Of a stretch of DNA of 53,561 bases, positions 43,198 through 51,968 are shown piece by piece. The position numbers were made by a program, and so were the translations under genes. The DNA comes from an uncultured Clostridium sp. (GTDB taxonomy: Bacteria; Bacillota; Clostridia; Lachnospirales; Lachnospiraceae): NCBI GenBank assembly GCA_900539185.1, contig UQBG01000017.1:1-53561 (forward strand), read 5' to 3'. Each line of letters begins with the position of its first letter. The first letter of the stretch is position 1. Under the pieces are notes generated by a model that was given only the letters and a program-made list of their open reading frames with translations, had not been told where the DNA came from and made no database searches.

Positions 43198-43508
43198 GCC
43201 TTCATCTTCCCTTCAATGTATTCATACACATTCATAATGTCCTTCCATTCATCCAGAAAGTCCTGTATCTTCTTTCTGCCTTCATCGGTTATCTTATAAT
43301 ACTTCCGCAGTCTGCCATTATGCTCTGCCGAGTAAACACTCAGTGCACCGGCTGACTCCAGCCGACGGAGAATCGGATACAACGTGGACTCTGATATCGT
43401 AATACAGCCTTCCAGATCCTTAATAATCTTATATCCATAAGAATCCTCTTCCAGCAGTACGCTCAGGGCACACACCTCCAGAAGACCTCGTTTCAACTGA
43501 ATATCCAT
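43194..43508 (-). CDS. PadR family transcriptional regulator
   Basis: 104-residue winged-helix repressor: LKRGLLEVCALSVLLEEDSYGYKIIKDLEG, then SESTLYPILRRLESAGALSV and the wing NGRLRKYYKITDEGRKKI. The short C-terminal dimer helix fits the PadR-s1 subgroup. It heads an operon with DUF1700 and DUF4097 genes. An AAGGAGG ribosome site lies just in front. Very likely autoregulates through the long inverted repeat at 43526-43554. Confidence 0.94.
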   Translation of the reverse strand: MDIQLKRGLLEVCALSVLLEEDSYGYKIIKDLEGCITISESTLYPILRRLESAGALSVYSAEHNGRLRKYYKITDEGRKKIQDFLDEWKDIMNVYEYIEGKMKA

Positions 43509-43525
43509 ATTTATACCTCCTTATG

Positions 43526-43560
43526 CATAATACTATATATCGCATAGTATTATGTGTCAA
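43526..43560 (-). promoter_or_regulatory. PadR operon promoter covered by 11-bp perfect inverted repeat
   Basis: TTGACA (43555-43560), 17 bp, TATAGT (43532-43537). The inverted repeat CATAATACTAT/ATAGTATTATG (43526-43536 and 43544-43554) fills the spacer and the -10, so a bound dimer would block polymerase. PadR is the obvious candidate. Confidence 0.82.
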
Positions 43561-43626
43561 GAGGTATTCAGCTTTATTTTGATTTTTATTTCAGCTATTC
43601 TTCCTGTACAATGTCTGATTCCACAT

Positions 43627-43702
43627 TAAAAAAGCCGGACAGCAGGAGGAACTCCGATCGATCACTTTCTATCGGTTTCACTCCTGCTATCCGGCTTCTT
43701 TT
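43627..43702 (-). terminator. Long terminator hairpin after yqeY
   Basis: Stem AAGCCGGA-AGCAGGAG against CTCCTGCT-TCCGGCTT with one mismatch and a long loop that itself contains CGAT pairs. TTTTTT follows on the minus strand and TTCTTTT on the plus, so it may act in both directions between yqeY and the PadR promoter region. Confidence 0.85.
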
Positions 43703-43767
43703 CCTATAAAGCACTTCTATAGCTATCTTTGGTTATCTTTGCCTGTCCTTTTTATGCATGCCCGTTC

Positions 43768-44205
43768 CTACCGGCACAGCTTCGCAACCACCTGATTGAT
43801 TACCTTCCCGTCTGCCTTACCCTTCAGCTCCGGCATAACCGTCTTCATAATCTGACCTTTATTCTTCGTTGCCAGCACTTCCGCAAACTTCTCCTGCAAC
43901 AGTGCTTCTATCTCCTCGGCTGACATCATAGCCGGTGCATATGTCTGATACAGATCATAGCGTGCCTGATACTGTGCCAACAGATCGGTACGATCTGCAG
44001 GACAGGTGTCAATCTGCTCCTTTACGCTCTTCAGTTCTTTCAGAACCGCCTGATTTACCATATCCTCCGGTATATTGTCCCGGCATCCGTTATCGATTCC
44101 TACCTTCTTCACTGCAGATACTAAGGAGGCAATGCTGTCCTTTTTCTCCTTATCCTTCGCCTTCATCGCTGCGATCATATCCTTCTGCAATACTTCCAGT
44201 GTCAT
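43768..44205 (-). CDS. GatB/YqeY domain-containing protein
   Basis: 145-residue helical protein of the YqeY family, related to the tail domain of the GatB amidotransferase subunit. It has LQKDMIAAMKAKDKEKKDSIASL at the start and YQTYAPAMMSAEEIEALLQEKF, then MKTVMPELKGKADGKVINQVV, the family-defining end. The family may contact tRNA, but a precise role is not known. Start chosen at 44205 with AAGG eight bases before; a GTG three codons upstream is also open. It lies 41 nt after the thioredoxin-reductase-like gene. Confidence 0.9.
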   Translation of the reverse strand: MTLEVLQKDMIAAMKAKDKEKKDSIASLVSAVKKVGIDNGCRDNIPEDMVNQAVLKELKSVKEQIDTCPADRTDLLAQYQARYDLYQTYAPAMMSAEEIEALLQEKFAEVLATKNKGQIMKTVMPELKGKADGKVINQVVAKLCR

Positions 44206-44246
44206 ATTCTTCACCTTCCCTTTTCTTATTATCTCTTATATTACCT

Positions 44247-45176
44247 CTATTTTTCGGATTCTTCAATAGATTCTATCGCCGCCAGAGCCGCTACCGCACC
44301 ATCGGCTGCTGCTGTTGTCAACTGCCGTACCCGCTTTGTCCGGCAGTCTCCGGCCGCATAGATTCCAACTTTGGAGGTATGGCAGTCTTCCCCTGCCTGT
44401 ATATAGCCCTGTGCATCCAGTTCGATCAGTCCCTGAAAGATCTGATTGTCCGGTACTTTTCCGACCGCCACAAACACACCGTCCACTGCCAGTTCCTGTT
44501 CTTCTCCGGTTTGTACATTGACAACCCGGATCCGTTCCAAATGCGACGTACCGACTAACTCCCGGATCTCCGTATTTCGCAGCCAGATGATATTCTCCTT
44601 CTGCTCCAGTCTCCGAACCATGCTTTCCGCTCCTCGGAACTGCTCCCGCCGATGAATCAGATACACCTGTCTGCAGATTCCTGCCAGATACTCTGCAGAC
44701 CCCAGAGCGGTGTTCCCGCCTCCTGCCACTGCTACCGTTTTGTCCTTATAAAAGGTTCCGTCACAGGTCGCACAGTAAGAGATGCCCCGGCCAATCATGG
44801 CTTCTTCTCCCGGCACACCCAGCTTCCGGTTCTGCACTCCGGTCGCAATGATAATCGAACGTCCCTGATACTGCTCCTGTTCCGTATGCACCAGCCAGTA
44901 TCTGTTTTCTTCTGCCCGTTCCAGCTTCGTCACACGCCCGCTATCCAGCTCTGCTCCCAGTGCTGTCGCCTGCTCATACAGATTCATCGCAAACTGATAA
45001 CCGGAGATCTCCGAAATTCCCGGATAATTCTCTATCTTAGGGCTATTGATAATCTGCCCTCCATACATTCCTGCCTCCAGAAGCAGTACCTGCTTTCCGG
45101 CACGCTGTCCGTAGACCGCCGCTGTCATGCCCGCGGTTCCCGCTCCAATTATTATGATATCATAGATCTTCGACAT
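44247..45176 (-). CDS. trxB: Thioredoxin reductase-like FAD-dependent oxidoreductase
   Basis: Flavoprotein with an FAD-binding N-terminus (IIIIGAGTAGMTAAVYGQRAG), a redox CxxC (Cys135, Cys138 in SYCATCDG), an NAD(P)-binding GGGNTALGSA site and the final FAD motif VGIYAAGDCR. Length (309 residues) is right for thioredoxin reductase. No thioredoxin gene is adjacent, so the partner is not fixed, and the enzyme could instead be a ferredoxin- or NADH-linked relative of clostridia. Start taken at 45176 (MSKIYDII). Confidence 0.9.
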   Translation of the reverse strand: MSKIYDIIIIGAGTAGMTAAVYGQRAGKQVLLLEAGMYGGQIINSPKIENYPGISEISGYQFAMNLYEQATALGAELDSGRVTKLERAEENRYWLVHTEQEQYQGRSIIIATGVQNRKLGVPGEEAMIGRGISYCATCDGTFYKDKTVAVAGGGNTALGSAEYLAGICRQVYLIHRREQFRGAESMVRRLEQKENIIWLRNTEIRELVGTSHLERIRVVNVQTGEEQELAVDGVFVAVGKVPDNQIFQGLIELDAQGYIQAGEDCHTSKVGIYAAGDCRTKRVRQLTTAAADGAVAALAAIESIEESEK

Positions 45177-45241
45177 CCCTATCACCAGCCTTTCTTCTCA
45201 TTCGTATAAGATCATCTCCATTCTGCTATGGATCTATACGC

Positions 45242-45271
45242 AAAAAGCAGATGGGGAAATCCCACCTGCTT
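45242..45271 (-). terminator. Intrinsic terminator after the M56 gene
   Basis: AGCAG-TGGG/CCCA-CTGCT hairpin followed on the minus strand by TTTTTG. Confidence 0.8.
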
Positions 45272-45300
45272 CTGGTTGTTAATTCATAGTCCTAAATCTT

Positions 45301-46695
45301 TTACTTATAGTACCCAATAAAATTTAAGGTTACTCCCGATGTATTCTCAGCGTATACCTTATATAAACCGGTCTGAGTCAAAGAGAACTCATGTGCAAAA
45401 TTACCGGTTGGCGATATATACCGATTTACACCATTCGGCTGAGAGATTCCTACCTTTAACGGATACCCATCAGGCGAAACACTTCCAGCTATATAAATAG
45501 TATCACTCTTATCCTTCCAAAAATAACCGGTTGTATATGAGTGATTATTCTTAATTGTCCACTCGATCGTTCTAGACCGAGCCATTCCAGCAGATGTATC
45601 CTCCACTACTGTAAGATTTGCCCAATCATCAATACTACCCGTATACTCTTCGTATTCATTCTTTGTCAAATCAATATTCACAGCTTCTGCCCGCTCCACC
45701 TTTGTAGCATCATAGGCTACCGTATACAGCTCTTTTACTCCCATATCTGCTGCATATGTGGCGGCACAACTGGTAATGATCATCAGCGTCGTTGTTACGA
45801 CAGCTAGCCACTTACTCGTGGTCTTCCCCTTGTTTGCTTTCATACACTTTATCCTCCACTTCAGTTCATTCGTCTCGCGACTCCACATCGGAGTCATGGT
45901 ATTGATCTGCTCTGCAGCCTCCATACCCTTACACAGTATCATATCAAAGTACTTATGTCCGCCATACTTCTTGACGCACTCATAATCACATCTGGCTTCT
46001 GACCAGCATTCCAACTGCTTCAGCATATTCCAGGCTAGGGGCTGGAACCAAAAGATACAGCATACCAGTGAAAATACCGGTTTCCATAGTGTATCTCTGT
46101 GCTGATAATGTAACAGTTCATGTCTGAGGATCATCTCCAGATCCTCCGGTGGTGTTTCTAATGCTTGCAGTTCCTGCCCATCTCCCGGTTTCATCGGCAT
46201 ACATATGGCAGGCTTTCGATGTCCATGTATGAACGGCAGAGGAACTTCATACTTTCTGCCGAACCTGATCGTTTTCTTTATCCGCAGTTCTGTCCTCAAT
46301 TTCTGCATCGTATATGTATCTACCTTATACGAGACACCCGGCATATCGCTGAGCCACTTCAAGGTACGCATTTCCCGTATCCATACCTTTAGTTTTAACC
46401 CAACGCCTACTAGCCAAATGCATAATAAGACTATCGCTCCTCCGTGAATCGTAGGAGTAAATGTCATAAACATATCCTCTACATTACGATCTTCAAAGAA
46501 CTGACTGCCACCCTCTATCAGATAAAAGATTGGAAGTACATATCCTAATAATACGAACTTCTGTAATCGGCTGATCAGAACCACATGGCCCCGCTTGCTC
46601 AGGATTGCTTTTACAAGCATCCAGACCGCAGACCATATGGCACTGATCAGACCTGTTAACAGGATAATGACAATCCCATTACTAATCCAGATCAT
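45301..46695 (-). CDS. BlaR1/MecR1-like M56 metallopeptidase with unusual C-terminal sensor
   Basis: Membrane zinc protease of the M56 family that relays an external signal by cleaving the BlaI-type repressor. Helices lie near residues 4-28, 44-62, 86-104 and 296-315. The zinc motif HELLH is at 192-196 (ILRHELLHYQHRD), with a downstream Glu/Asp in EARCDYE (233-239). The external part after helix 4 (316-464) is a beta-rich domain of about 150 residues ending in SGVTLNFIGYYK. It has no SxxK or other penicillin-binding motif, so beta-lactams are unlikely ligands. The start overlaps the BlaI-like gene by 14 nt. Confidence 0.9.
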   Translation of the reverse strand: MIWISNGIVIILLTGLISAIWSAVWMLVKAILSKRGHVVLISRLQKFVLLGYVLPIFYLIEGGSQFFEDRNVEDMFMTFTPTIHGGAIVLLCIWLVGVGLKLKVWIREMRTLKWLSDMPGVSYKVDTYTMQKLRTELRIKKTIRFGRKYEVPLPFIHGHRKPAICMPMKPGDGQELQALETPPEDLEMILRHELLHYQHRDTLWKPVFSLVCCIFWFQPLAWNMLKQLECWSEARCDYECVKKYGGHKYFDMILCKGMEAAEQINTMTPMWSRETNELKWRIKCMKANKGKTTSKWLAVVTTTLMIITSCAATYAADMGVKELYTVAYDATKVERAEAVNIDLTKNEYEEYTGSIDDWANLTVVEDTSAGMARSRTIEWTIKNNHSYTTGYFWKDKSDTIYIAGSVSPDGYPLKVGISQPNGVNRYISPTGNFAHEFSLTQTGLYKVYAENTSGVTLNFIGYYK

Positions 46696-47059
46696 TAATG
46701 ATACGCTTGATCTCTTCCTGTTCTTCCTTTGAAGTATCCTTCATCTGTAATAAGGCTGAGATTAACTTCGCTGATGAGCCTTCAAACCAGAATGTTCTGG
46801 CCTTCTTCAACTGACCTTCGCAATATTCCTTCTCACTACGTACAGCAGAGTAATAGGTTACGCCTCTACGATATGATTCTACAAATCCCTTCTGCTTCAG
46901 ACACTTCAGGAATGTATACACAGTCGTATCCTTATAATCCAACTCATACTTATCACGTAGCTGCTGCATGATCTGCTGGCATGTAACCGGCTCTCCTGCA
47001 TCCCAAATGCATTTCATTGTTGTTAATTCACATTCAGATAATTCTGCACGCTTAAACAT
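46682..47059 (-). CDS. BlaI/MecI/CopY family repressor
   Basis: 125-residue winged-helix repressor (LSECELTTMKCIWDAGEPVTCQQIMQQL; YKDTTVYTFLKCLKQKGFVES; YYSAVRSEKEY) with a dimerising helical tail where the M56 protease would cut. Start at 47059 is supported by AAGGTGG eight bases in front. Its coding region overlaps the M56 gene by 14 nt. The probable operator is the repeat-rich stretch over its promoter at 47099-47113. Target genes besides its own operon are not known. Confidence 0.93.
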   Translation of the reverse strand: MFKRAELSECELTTMKCIWDAGEPVTCQQIMQQLRDKYELDYKDTTVYTFLKCLKQKGFVESYRRGVTYYSAVRSEKEYCEGQLKKARTFWFEGSSAKLISALLQMKDTSKEEQEEIKRIINDLD

Positions 47060-47098
47060 ATCTTTTACCACCTTTTCTTGATTATAATTAAAGTACTT

Positions 47099-47136
47099 GA
47101 TAGTACTAGTATCCTAGAAATTACTGTCTCTGTCAA
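47099..47136 (-). promoter_or_regulatory. blaI-type promoter with overlapping TAGTACTA/TACTAGTA palindromes
   Basis: TTGACA (47131-47136), 17 bp, GATACT (47108-47113). The -10 lies in GATAGTACTAGTATC (47099-47113), which contains two overlapping 8-bp palindromes. A third palindrome, AAGTACTT, is at 47091-47098. This fits a BlaI-family operator. Confidence 0.6.
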
Positions 47137-47165
47137 TCTCTTTTTTGATATTTTTATCCAGAATC

Positions 47166-47735
47166 CTACAATGTATATCCGACTTTAAATGCCTTCTGAT
47201 TTATCTCTACCGTCTTCGGCGGTACGGTCTTTTCAATCACTTCCAACCAATCTTTCTCTGTATAATCCATATGCTGTGCTGCTACTCCCAGCACAATAAT
47301 ATTGAATACTCTGGCGTTTCCCAGCTTCTTTGCCTCTGACATCGCATCTACGGAATATACTTTATGCTTCTGAGACAACTCTTCGATGATTCCTTCCGGA
47401 TACTGTGCAGCTCCCGTCACAACCGTGATCGGATCCATCCGCTGGTCATTTACTACGATCACACCGTCTTTCTTCAGGAAATGTGCATAACGTTTTGCCT
47501 CCAGACGTTCAAAGGCAATCAGTACATCTGCCTGTCCTTCTTCTACAATCGGCTCTGCTACCTTCTCACCATAGCGTACATAGGTAACAACGCTTCCGCC
47601 TCTCTGTGCCATACCATGTACCTCAGACAGCTTCACATCGTAGTTCGCATGCAATGCAAGACCACCCAGAATTCTACTGGTCAACAGGGTTCCCTGTCCA
47701 CCTACACCTACGATCATTATATTCTTTGTTTCCAT
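47166..47735 (-). CDS. iorB: Indolepyruvate ferredoxin oxidoreductase, beta subunit
   Basis: Gamma-type subunit of the 2-oxoacid:ferredoxin oxidoreductase superfamily, partner of IorA. The nucleotide-like loop IVGVGGQGTLLTSRIL is at residues 8-23, followed by LSEVHGMAQRGGSVVTYVRYG, a family signature. It lies 31 nt after iorA with an AAGGAG ribosome site. Together they decarboxylate aryl pyruvates, made from aromatic amino acids, to aryl-acetyl-CoA with reduction of ferredoxin. Confidence 0.95.
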   Translation of the reverse strand: METKNIMIVGVGGQGTLLTSRILGGLALHANYDVKLSEVHGMAQRGGSVVTYVRYGEKVAEPIVEEGQADVLIAFERLEAKRYAHFLKKDGVIVVNDQRMDPITVVTGAAQYPEGIIEELSQKHKVYSVDAMSEAKKLGNARVFNIIVLGVAAQHMDYTEKDWLEVIEKTVPPKTVEINQKAFKVGYTL

Positions 47736-47766
47736 ATTCTCACTCCTTATCTGTGTAACCGCCGAC

Positions 47767-49503
47767 TTACTTTGCTACTGTCTCAATGGCATCAAACTTA
47801 CACAACTGCTTACACAGTCCACAACCATTACACATCGTCTCGTCAATCGCAATCGTACCATCTTCATTTCTGGTCAGTGCCGGGCAGCCGGGCTTCAGGC
47901 ACATTCCACACTTCTTACACTTATCGGATACCGGTACACACTTATTCGGGAATACATTACCCTTAAGAAGTACACATGGTGACTTTGTTATAATAACGGA
48001 TACAGCATCTCTGGCTGTTTCCTCTTTTACGATCCGTTCCAGCTCTACGGTATCAAATGCATTTACCTCTACCACATGCTCTACACCGATTGCCTTACAC
48101 AGGTTATAGATATCGATGGCATAGGTCGGCTCACCGTTCAGCATCTTGCCGGTAGCTGCATGATCCTGATGTCCGGTCATACCGGTTGTAGAATTATCCA
48201 GAATCATAACGGTACCGGTTGCCTGATTGTATACCATATTCATCAGAGAATTCACACCTGTATGCATGAAGGTACTGTCACCGATGACTGCAACCCACTT
48301 CTTAACATAGTCCTTGCCCTTTGCCTTCTCCATACCATGAAGGGAGGAAATCGATGCTCCCATACAAATGGTCGTATCTACTACATTCAATGGAGCTACG
48401 GCGCCTAAGGTATAGCATCCGATGTCACCGGCAGCATGGATTCCCAGCTTCTTCAGAACGGTGTATACACTTCTATGTGGACAGCCCGGACACAGAATCG
48501 GTGGTCTGGCCGGTACCTGTGATGGTGTATCGATCTTCAATTCCTGATGCAGGATCGCTTTTCTCAGCATATTTGCGCTATACTCGCCCTGTACTGTGAA
48601 GATCTCCTTTCCATGGCAGGTAACACCCCATGAACGTACCTGTTCCTCGATGATCGGATCCAGTTCTTCTACTATGTATAATTCATCCACCTTCGATGCA
48701 AAGTCCAGAATCATCTGCTTTGGAAGCGGATTTACCAGACCCAGTTTCAGCACGCTCGCATTTGGCAGCACTTCCTTCACATACTGATACTCGATTCCAC
48801 AGGTGATCACACCGATCTTTGTATCGCCCATTTCAACACGGTTTACCGGCATATCGGCTCCATCGGCTGCCATCGCCAGTTCCCGCTGCTCCACATAGAT
48901 ATGACGTCCCTTTGCATTGCCCGGCATCATAACGAACTTCGCCGGATTTCTCTCGTATGGCTTATCCTCCGGTACTACCCGGTCTTCCTGTGTTACCAGT
49001 CCCTGTGAATGGGACAGTCTGGTCGTGGTTCTTAAAATCACAGGCGTATCATACTTCTCACTCAGTTCAAAGGCGTACTTCATAAAGTCCTTTGCTTCCT
49101 GACTATCGGATGGCTCCAGCACCGGCACATGTGCAGCTCTGGCTACTGCTCTGGTATCCTGCTCATTCTGAGAGCTGTATAGTCCCGGATCATCGGCTGC
49201 TACCAGTACCATACCTGCATTTACACCACCATAGGACATCGTATACAGCGGATCCGATGCTACATTCACACCTACATGTTTCATGCAGCACATGGAACGT
49301 GCTCCACTGATGCAGGCACCGATGGCAACCTCTGTCGCTACCTTTTCATTTGGTGCCCACTCTGCATATACATCCGGATACTTTACCAGGCTCTCGCTGA
49401 TCTCTGTACTAGGAGTTCCGGGATATGCGGATGAAACCTTCACTCCCGCTTCCCAGGCACCTCTGGCGATTGCCTCATTCCCTAACATTATCTTTTTTTC
49501 CAT
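47767..49503 (-). CDS. iorA: Indolepyruvate ferredoxin oxidoreductase, alpha subunit
   Basis: Thiamine-diphosphate enzyme with an N-terminal pyrimidine-binding domain (GNEAIARGAWEAGVKVSSAYPGTPSTE) and a C-terminal TPP-binding domain with ICPGCPHRSVYT and the GDSTFMHTGVNSLMN motif. The last 60 residues carry two ferredoxin motifs, CKKCGMCLKPGCP and CNGCGLCKQLCKF. Its size (578 residues) is somewhat shorter than archaeal relatives. First gene of iorAB, with a promoter at 49607-49635. The role is likely aromatic amino-acid fermentation, or the reverse biosynthetic reaction. Confidence 0.95.
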   Translation of the reverse strand: MEKKIMLGNEAIARGAWEAGVKVSSAYPGTPSTEISESLVKYPDVYAEWAPNEKVATEVAIGACISGARSMCCMKHVGVNVASDPLYTMSYGGVNAGMVLVAADDPGLYSSQNEQDTRAVARAAHVPVLEPSDSQEAKDFMKYAFELSEKYDTPVILRTTTRLSHSQGLVTQEDRVVPEDKPYERNPAKFVMMPGNAKGRHIYVEQRELAMAADGADMPVNRVEMGDTKIGVITCGIEYQYVKEVLPNASVLKLGLVNPLPKQMILDFASKVDELYIVEELDPIIEEQVRSWGVTCHGKEIFTVQGEYSANMLRKAILHQELKIDTPSQVPARPPILCPGCPHRSVYTVLKKLGIHAAGDIGCYTLGAVAPLNVVDTTICMGASISSLHGMEKAKGKDYVKKWVAVIGDSTFMHTGVNSLMNMVYNQATGTVMILDNSTTGMTGHQDHAATGKMLNGEPTYAIDIYNLCKAIGVEHVVEVNAFDTVELERIVKEETARDAVSVIITKSPCVLLKGNVFPNKCVPVSDKCKKCGMCLKPGCPALTRNEDGTIAIDETMCNGCGLCKQLCKFDAIETVAK

Positions 49504-49606
49504 GGTTCTTTCCTTTCCTTCTTATCCCTTCATGATCTCTGCCCGGCGCTTTGCTCTCGGATCGCTCCGCTGCGCATGGCTTTCCTGCATCACGCAATTA
49601 CGGATA

Positions 49607-49635
49607 ATTATATCACTTTTTCGGCAATAAGGCAA
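49607..49635 (-). promoter_or_regulatory. iorAB promoter
   Basis: TTGCCT (49630-49635), 17 bp, perfect TATAAT (49607-49612). The leader of about 100 nt contains a GC-rich stretch near 49550-49580 with no identified regulatory fold. Confidence 0.6.
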
Positions 49636-49644
49636 CCAACCGTC

Positions 49645-51819
49645 CTACTCTGTATAGTAGTAGATCTCGTCTCCTTCTACATCAAATTCCACAAAATCCG
49701 TTACATAATAATCTCCATACACGTCGTTGATTATGAACCCATAGTAATACTCTCCATCTGTCAACGCTTCAAATGTAATCTCCGGTTCTCCGTCAAATAT
49801 ATAAGCCTCGCCGATATACTGATACTCGTCATCACTATCTACTGCAATCGCATCATATAACGGTACGATTTCATCTCCTGCCTGCAGTTCCCGGATTTCC
49901 TTTGCCGCCATACCATTCTCGTCGATTCCGTCCCAGGTTCCGTCGATGGTAATGATTCCGTTTTCATAGTCATGTGTGATTCGAAGATTGGTTTCCTCAC
50001 CATTTACCATGACCGGAGAGGTATAAATGTCATATCCGTCATTTTCGGAAACGATATATACTGCCAGATTCTGTCCATCCGGAAGGGAGTACCAGTAGCC
50101 GTCAAAGGCATCTGAAAAGGTTCCCTTCTGCCAGTCCATATTGATATATGCGTTCTGCCCCAGATCGATCAGATCGGCTCCATCAGCGGACAGCATATAT
50201 ACGCATGCCTGCACACTTGCCGTATAATCCAGACTATCCGCATCCAATACAAAGCCATAGGAGCCATTTTCATCGATCATCGGCTCCTGTTCAAAGGTAA
50301 TCAGAGAGCTTTCTCCCGTCACCTCATACTCGTCATAGTAAGACCAGTAGTCGGATTCCCCGTCTGTCGTGTAATAATCATCGCTCGTATCACTAAACAG
50401 ATAGTCAAAGAAGCCCCATCCGTCCAGCGTTTCACTCGCATTATAAGCGGAGGTATCTCCCCCATTTACAGCTCCGTATGCCGCACGATCTACAAATGCC
50501 AGATAGTATGGGCTGACCGCTATCTGTCCAAAGGTACTCAGCTCGGAGGACCCCTGTATCTCGAGCGGATAGTAGGTCGATAAGCCGCATGCAGCCTCAT
50601 GATCCCAGCCATTTTTCTTATATACAATCGTCTGATCCAACAGGTCTAATACCTCCTGTGCTCCATCCGCATAGTCTGCTCCTGCCCGGATAATGCCGAC
50701 CAGATCTACCATGTTGGTATATCCTTCTGACTTATTATTTCCTCCGTAATTATCTGCCGACCATACGGAACGGACAACCTCCGAGAACACACTGCTGTCC
50801 TCTGATGCCGCATACAGATTCTCTGCATAGGTATGGAAGCTACCTAAGAGTGGGTCGATCTGTGAGAGAGCCGTAATCGAAAATGTAACCATGTCTTCTT
50901 CCCCGATTTCCTCACAGGCATCATAGAAACTATCCGCTACGACCTCTCCCAGTTGTGCTCCGTCTGCCTCAGGATGTGCTCCCAGATAATCACCGATTTC
51001 CTTATAGTCCCAGCCATACCCCGGCTCGGTTTCCTCGGATCCATACATATAATCGGCATAGGACGCCAGTACATTGGCACACTCAATCGTACTCATAAGG
51101 CAGGCATCAAAGCCTATAAACTCAAAGTTATCTGTCATGCTGTCATAGACACTGAGCAGTGCCGCATCCAGCTCCCGCAGAGACAGGCTGTCATAGTCAC
51201 ACATTTCATCAAAGCATATACCGGTGATGCTGCCACCGCCATGATTCCAGAGAATCACACCCATCTTCTCTGCCGGATAGGTCGTTACTCCCCACTTTAG
51301 GAAGTCTGCCAGTGCACTACTGTCACCCATGCTGATCAATTCCTGTTCTCCAACCTGTGTGATCTCTCCCGCACTGATTTCATACCGCTCAAATACTGCA
51401 GTATCTGTATAGTCATTATCCCATGCCTGCGTACCGCCCGTCTGAACCACATAGCGCACGTTTGTACCTGTCGAGGCGTTTACCATTTCCTGCAGATCCA
51501 TGGATGCCAGACCATTTTCGCTCTCCAGATCCGTACCGCACATATACACAAAGATCGTCCAGGTTCCCGGATCTCCCATCGGCACCGGATTCTCCCTCTT
51601 TAGCCGCTGGATCTGAAGGCTTCCATCATCCGATAGATTCATGCTGATGCTGCTACGCGTACCGGAAAACTCTGTTGGGGAATAATCTGCACTCCCCCCT
51701 GTACCATATCCGTCCTCCTCGTAGTCATCCAGACAGCCGGTCAGCAAAACTGCCATCATTCCGATTGCAGCTGCTACCAGTTTCTTTCTTATCCCTTTTC
51801 CATGCTTTTTTCTCTTCAT
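49645..51819 (-). CDS. Clostripain-like C11 family cysteine peptidase, lipoprotein
   Basis: Surface-tethered protease. The signal peptide ends in VLLTGC, so Cys29 is the lipidation site. The C11 catalytic dyad is visible: His193 in ILWNHGGG and Cys240 in FIGFDACLMS. The peptidase region runs to about residue 430. The C-terminal 280 residues are Asp/Tyr/Glu-rich and strand-forming, probably an added beta domain. C11 enzymes usually cut after Arg or Lys. The start at 51819 has AGGAGG in front; a TTG seven codons upstream overlaps that site. The gene is monocistronic, and no partner is seen. Confidence 0.9.
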   Translation of the reverse strand: MKRKKHGKGIRKKLVAAAIGMMAVLLTGCLDDYEEDGYGTGGSADYSPTEFSGTRSSISMNLSDDGSLQIQRLKRENPVPMGDPGTWTIFVYMCGTDLESENGLASMDLQEMVNASTGTNVRYVVQTGGTQAWDNDYTDTAVFERYEISAGEITQVGEQELISMGDSSALADFLKWGVTTYPAEKMGVILWNHGGGSITGICFDEMCDYDSLSLRELDAALLSVYDSMTDNFEFIGFDACLMSTIECANVLASYADYMYGSEETEPGYGWDYKEIGDYLGAHPEADGAQLGEVVADSFYDACEEIGEEDMVTFSITALSQIDPLLGSFHTYAENLYAASEDSSVFSEVVRSVWSADNYGGNNKSEGYTNMVDLVGIIRAGADYADGAQEVLDLLDQTIVYKKNGWDHEAACGLSTYYPLEIQGSSELSTFGQIAVSPYYLAFVDRAAYGAVNGGDTSAYNASETLDGWGFFDYLFSDTSDDYYTTDGESDYWSYYDEYEVTGESSLITFEQEPMIDENGSYGFVLDADSLDYTASVQACVYMLSADGADLIDLGQNAYINMDWQKGTFSDAFDGYWYSLPDGQNLAVYIVSENDGYDIYTSPVMVNGEETNLRITHDYENGIITIDGTWDGIDENGMAAKEIRELQAGDEIVPLYDAIAVDSDDEYQYIGEAYIFDGEPEITFEALTDGEYYYGFIINDVYGDYYVTDFVEFDVEGDEIYYYTE

Positions 51820-51887
51820 TTCTATGATCCTCCTCTTCAATTATTTATATAGTACCAGAATCCGGCTGTATAAAAAAGAAAAAAAGG

Positions 51888-51943
51888 TTAAAAATGTGCC
51901 GAACCTCAAGTGCGGATCCCGCTACGTTTTTAACCTCTCCTCC
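51888..51943 (-). terminator. Intrinsic terminator upstream of the C11 peptidase gene
   Basis: Stem AGGTTAAAAA-GT against AC-TTTTTAACCT, with an inner GCGG-ATC-CGC hairpin in the loop, followed by TTTTTTTC on the minus strand. It ends the membrane-protein gene at 51969. Confidence 0.82.
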
Positions 51944-51968
51944 TATTTTTTATAAGCCTATGCAGCTT

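Noticed and set aside
45301..46695. BlaR1 beta-lactam sensor
   Set aside because: The external domain has no SxxK, SxN or KTG-type motifs and is too short for a transpeptidase-like domain; kept as an M56 signal transducer of unknown ligand.
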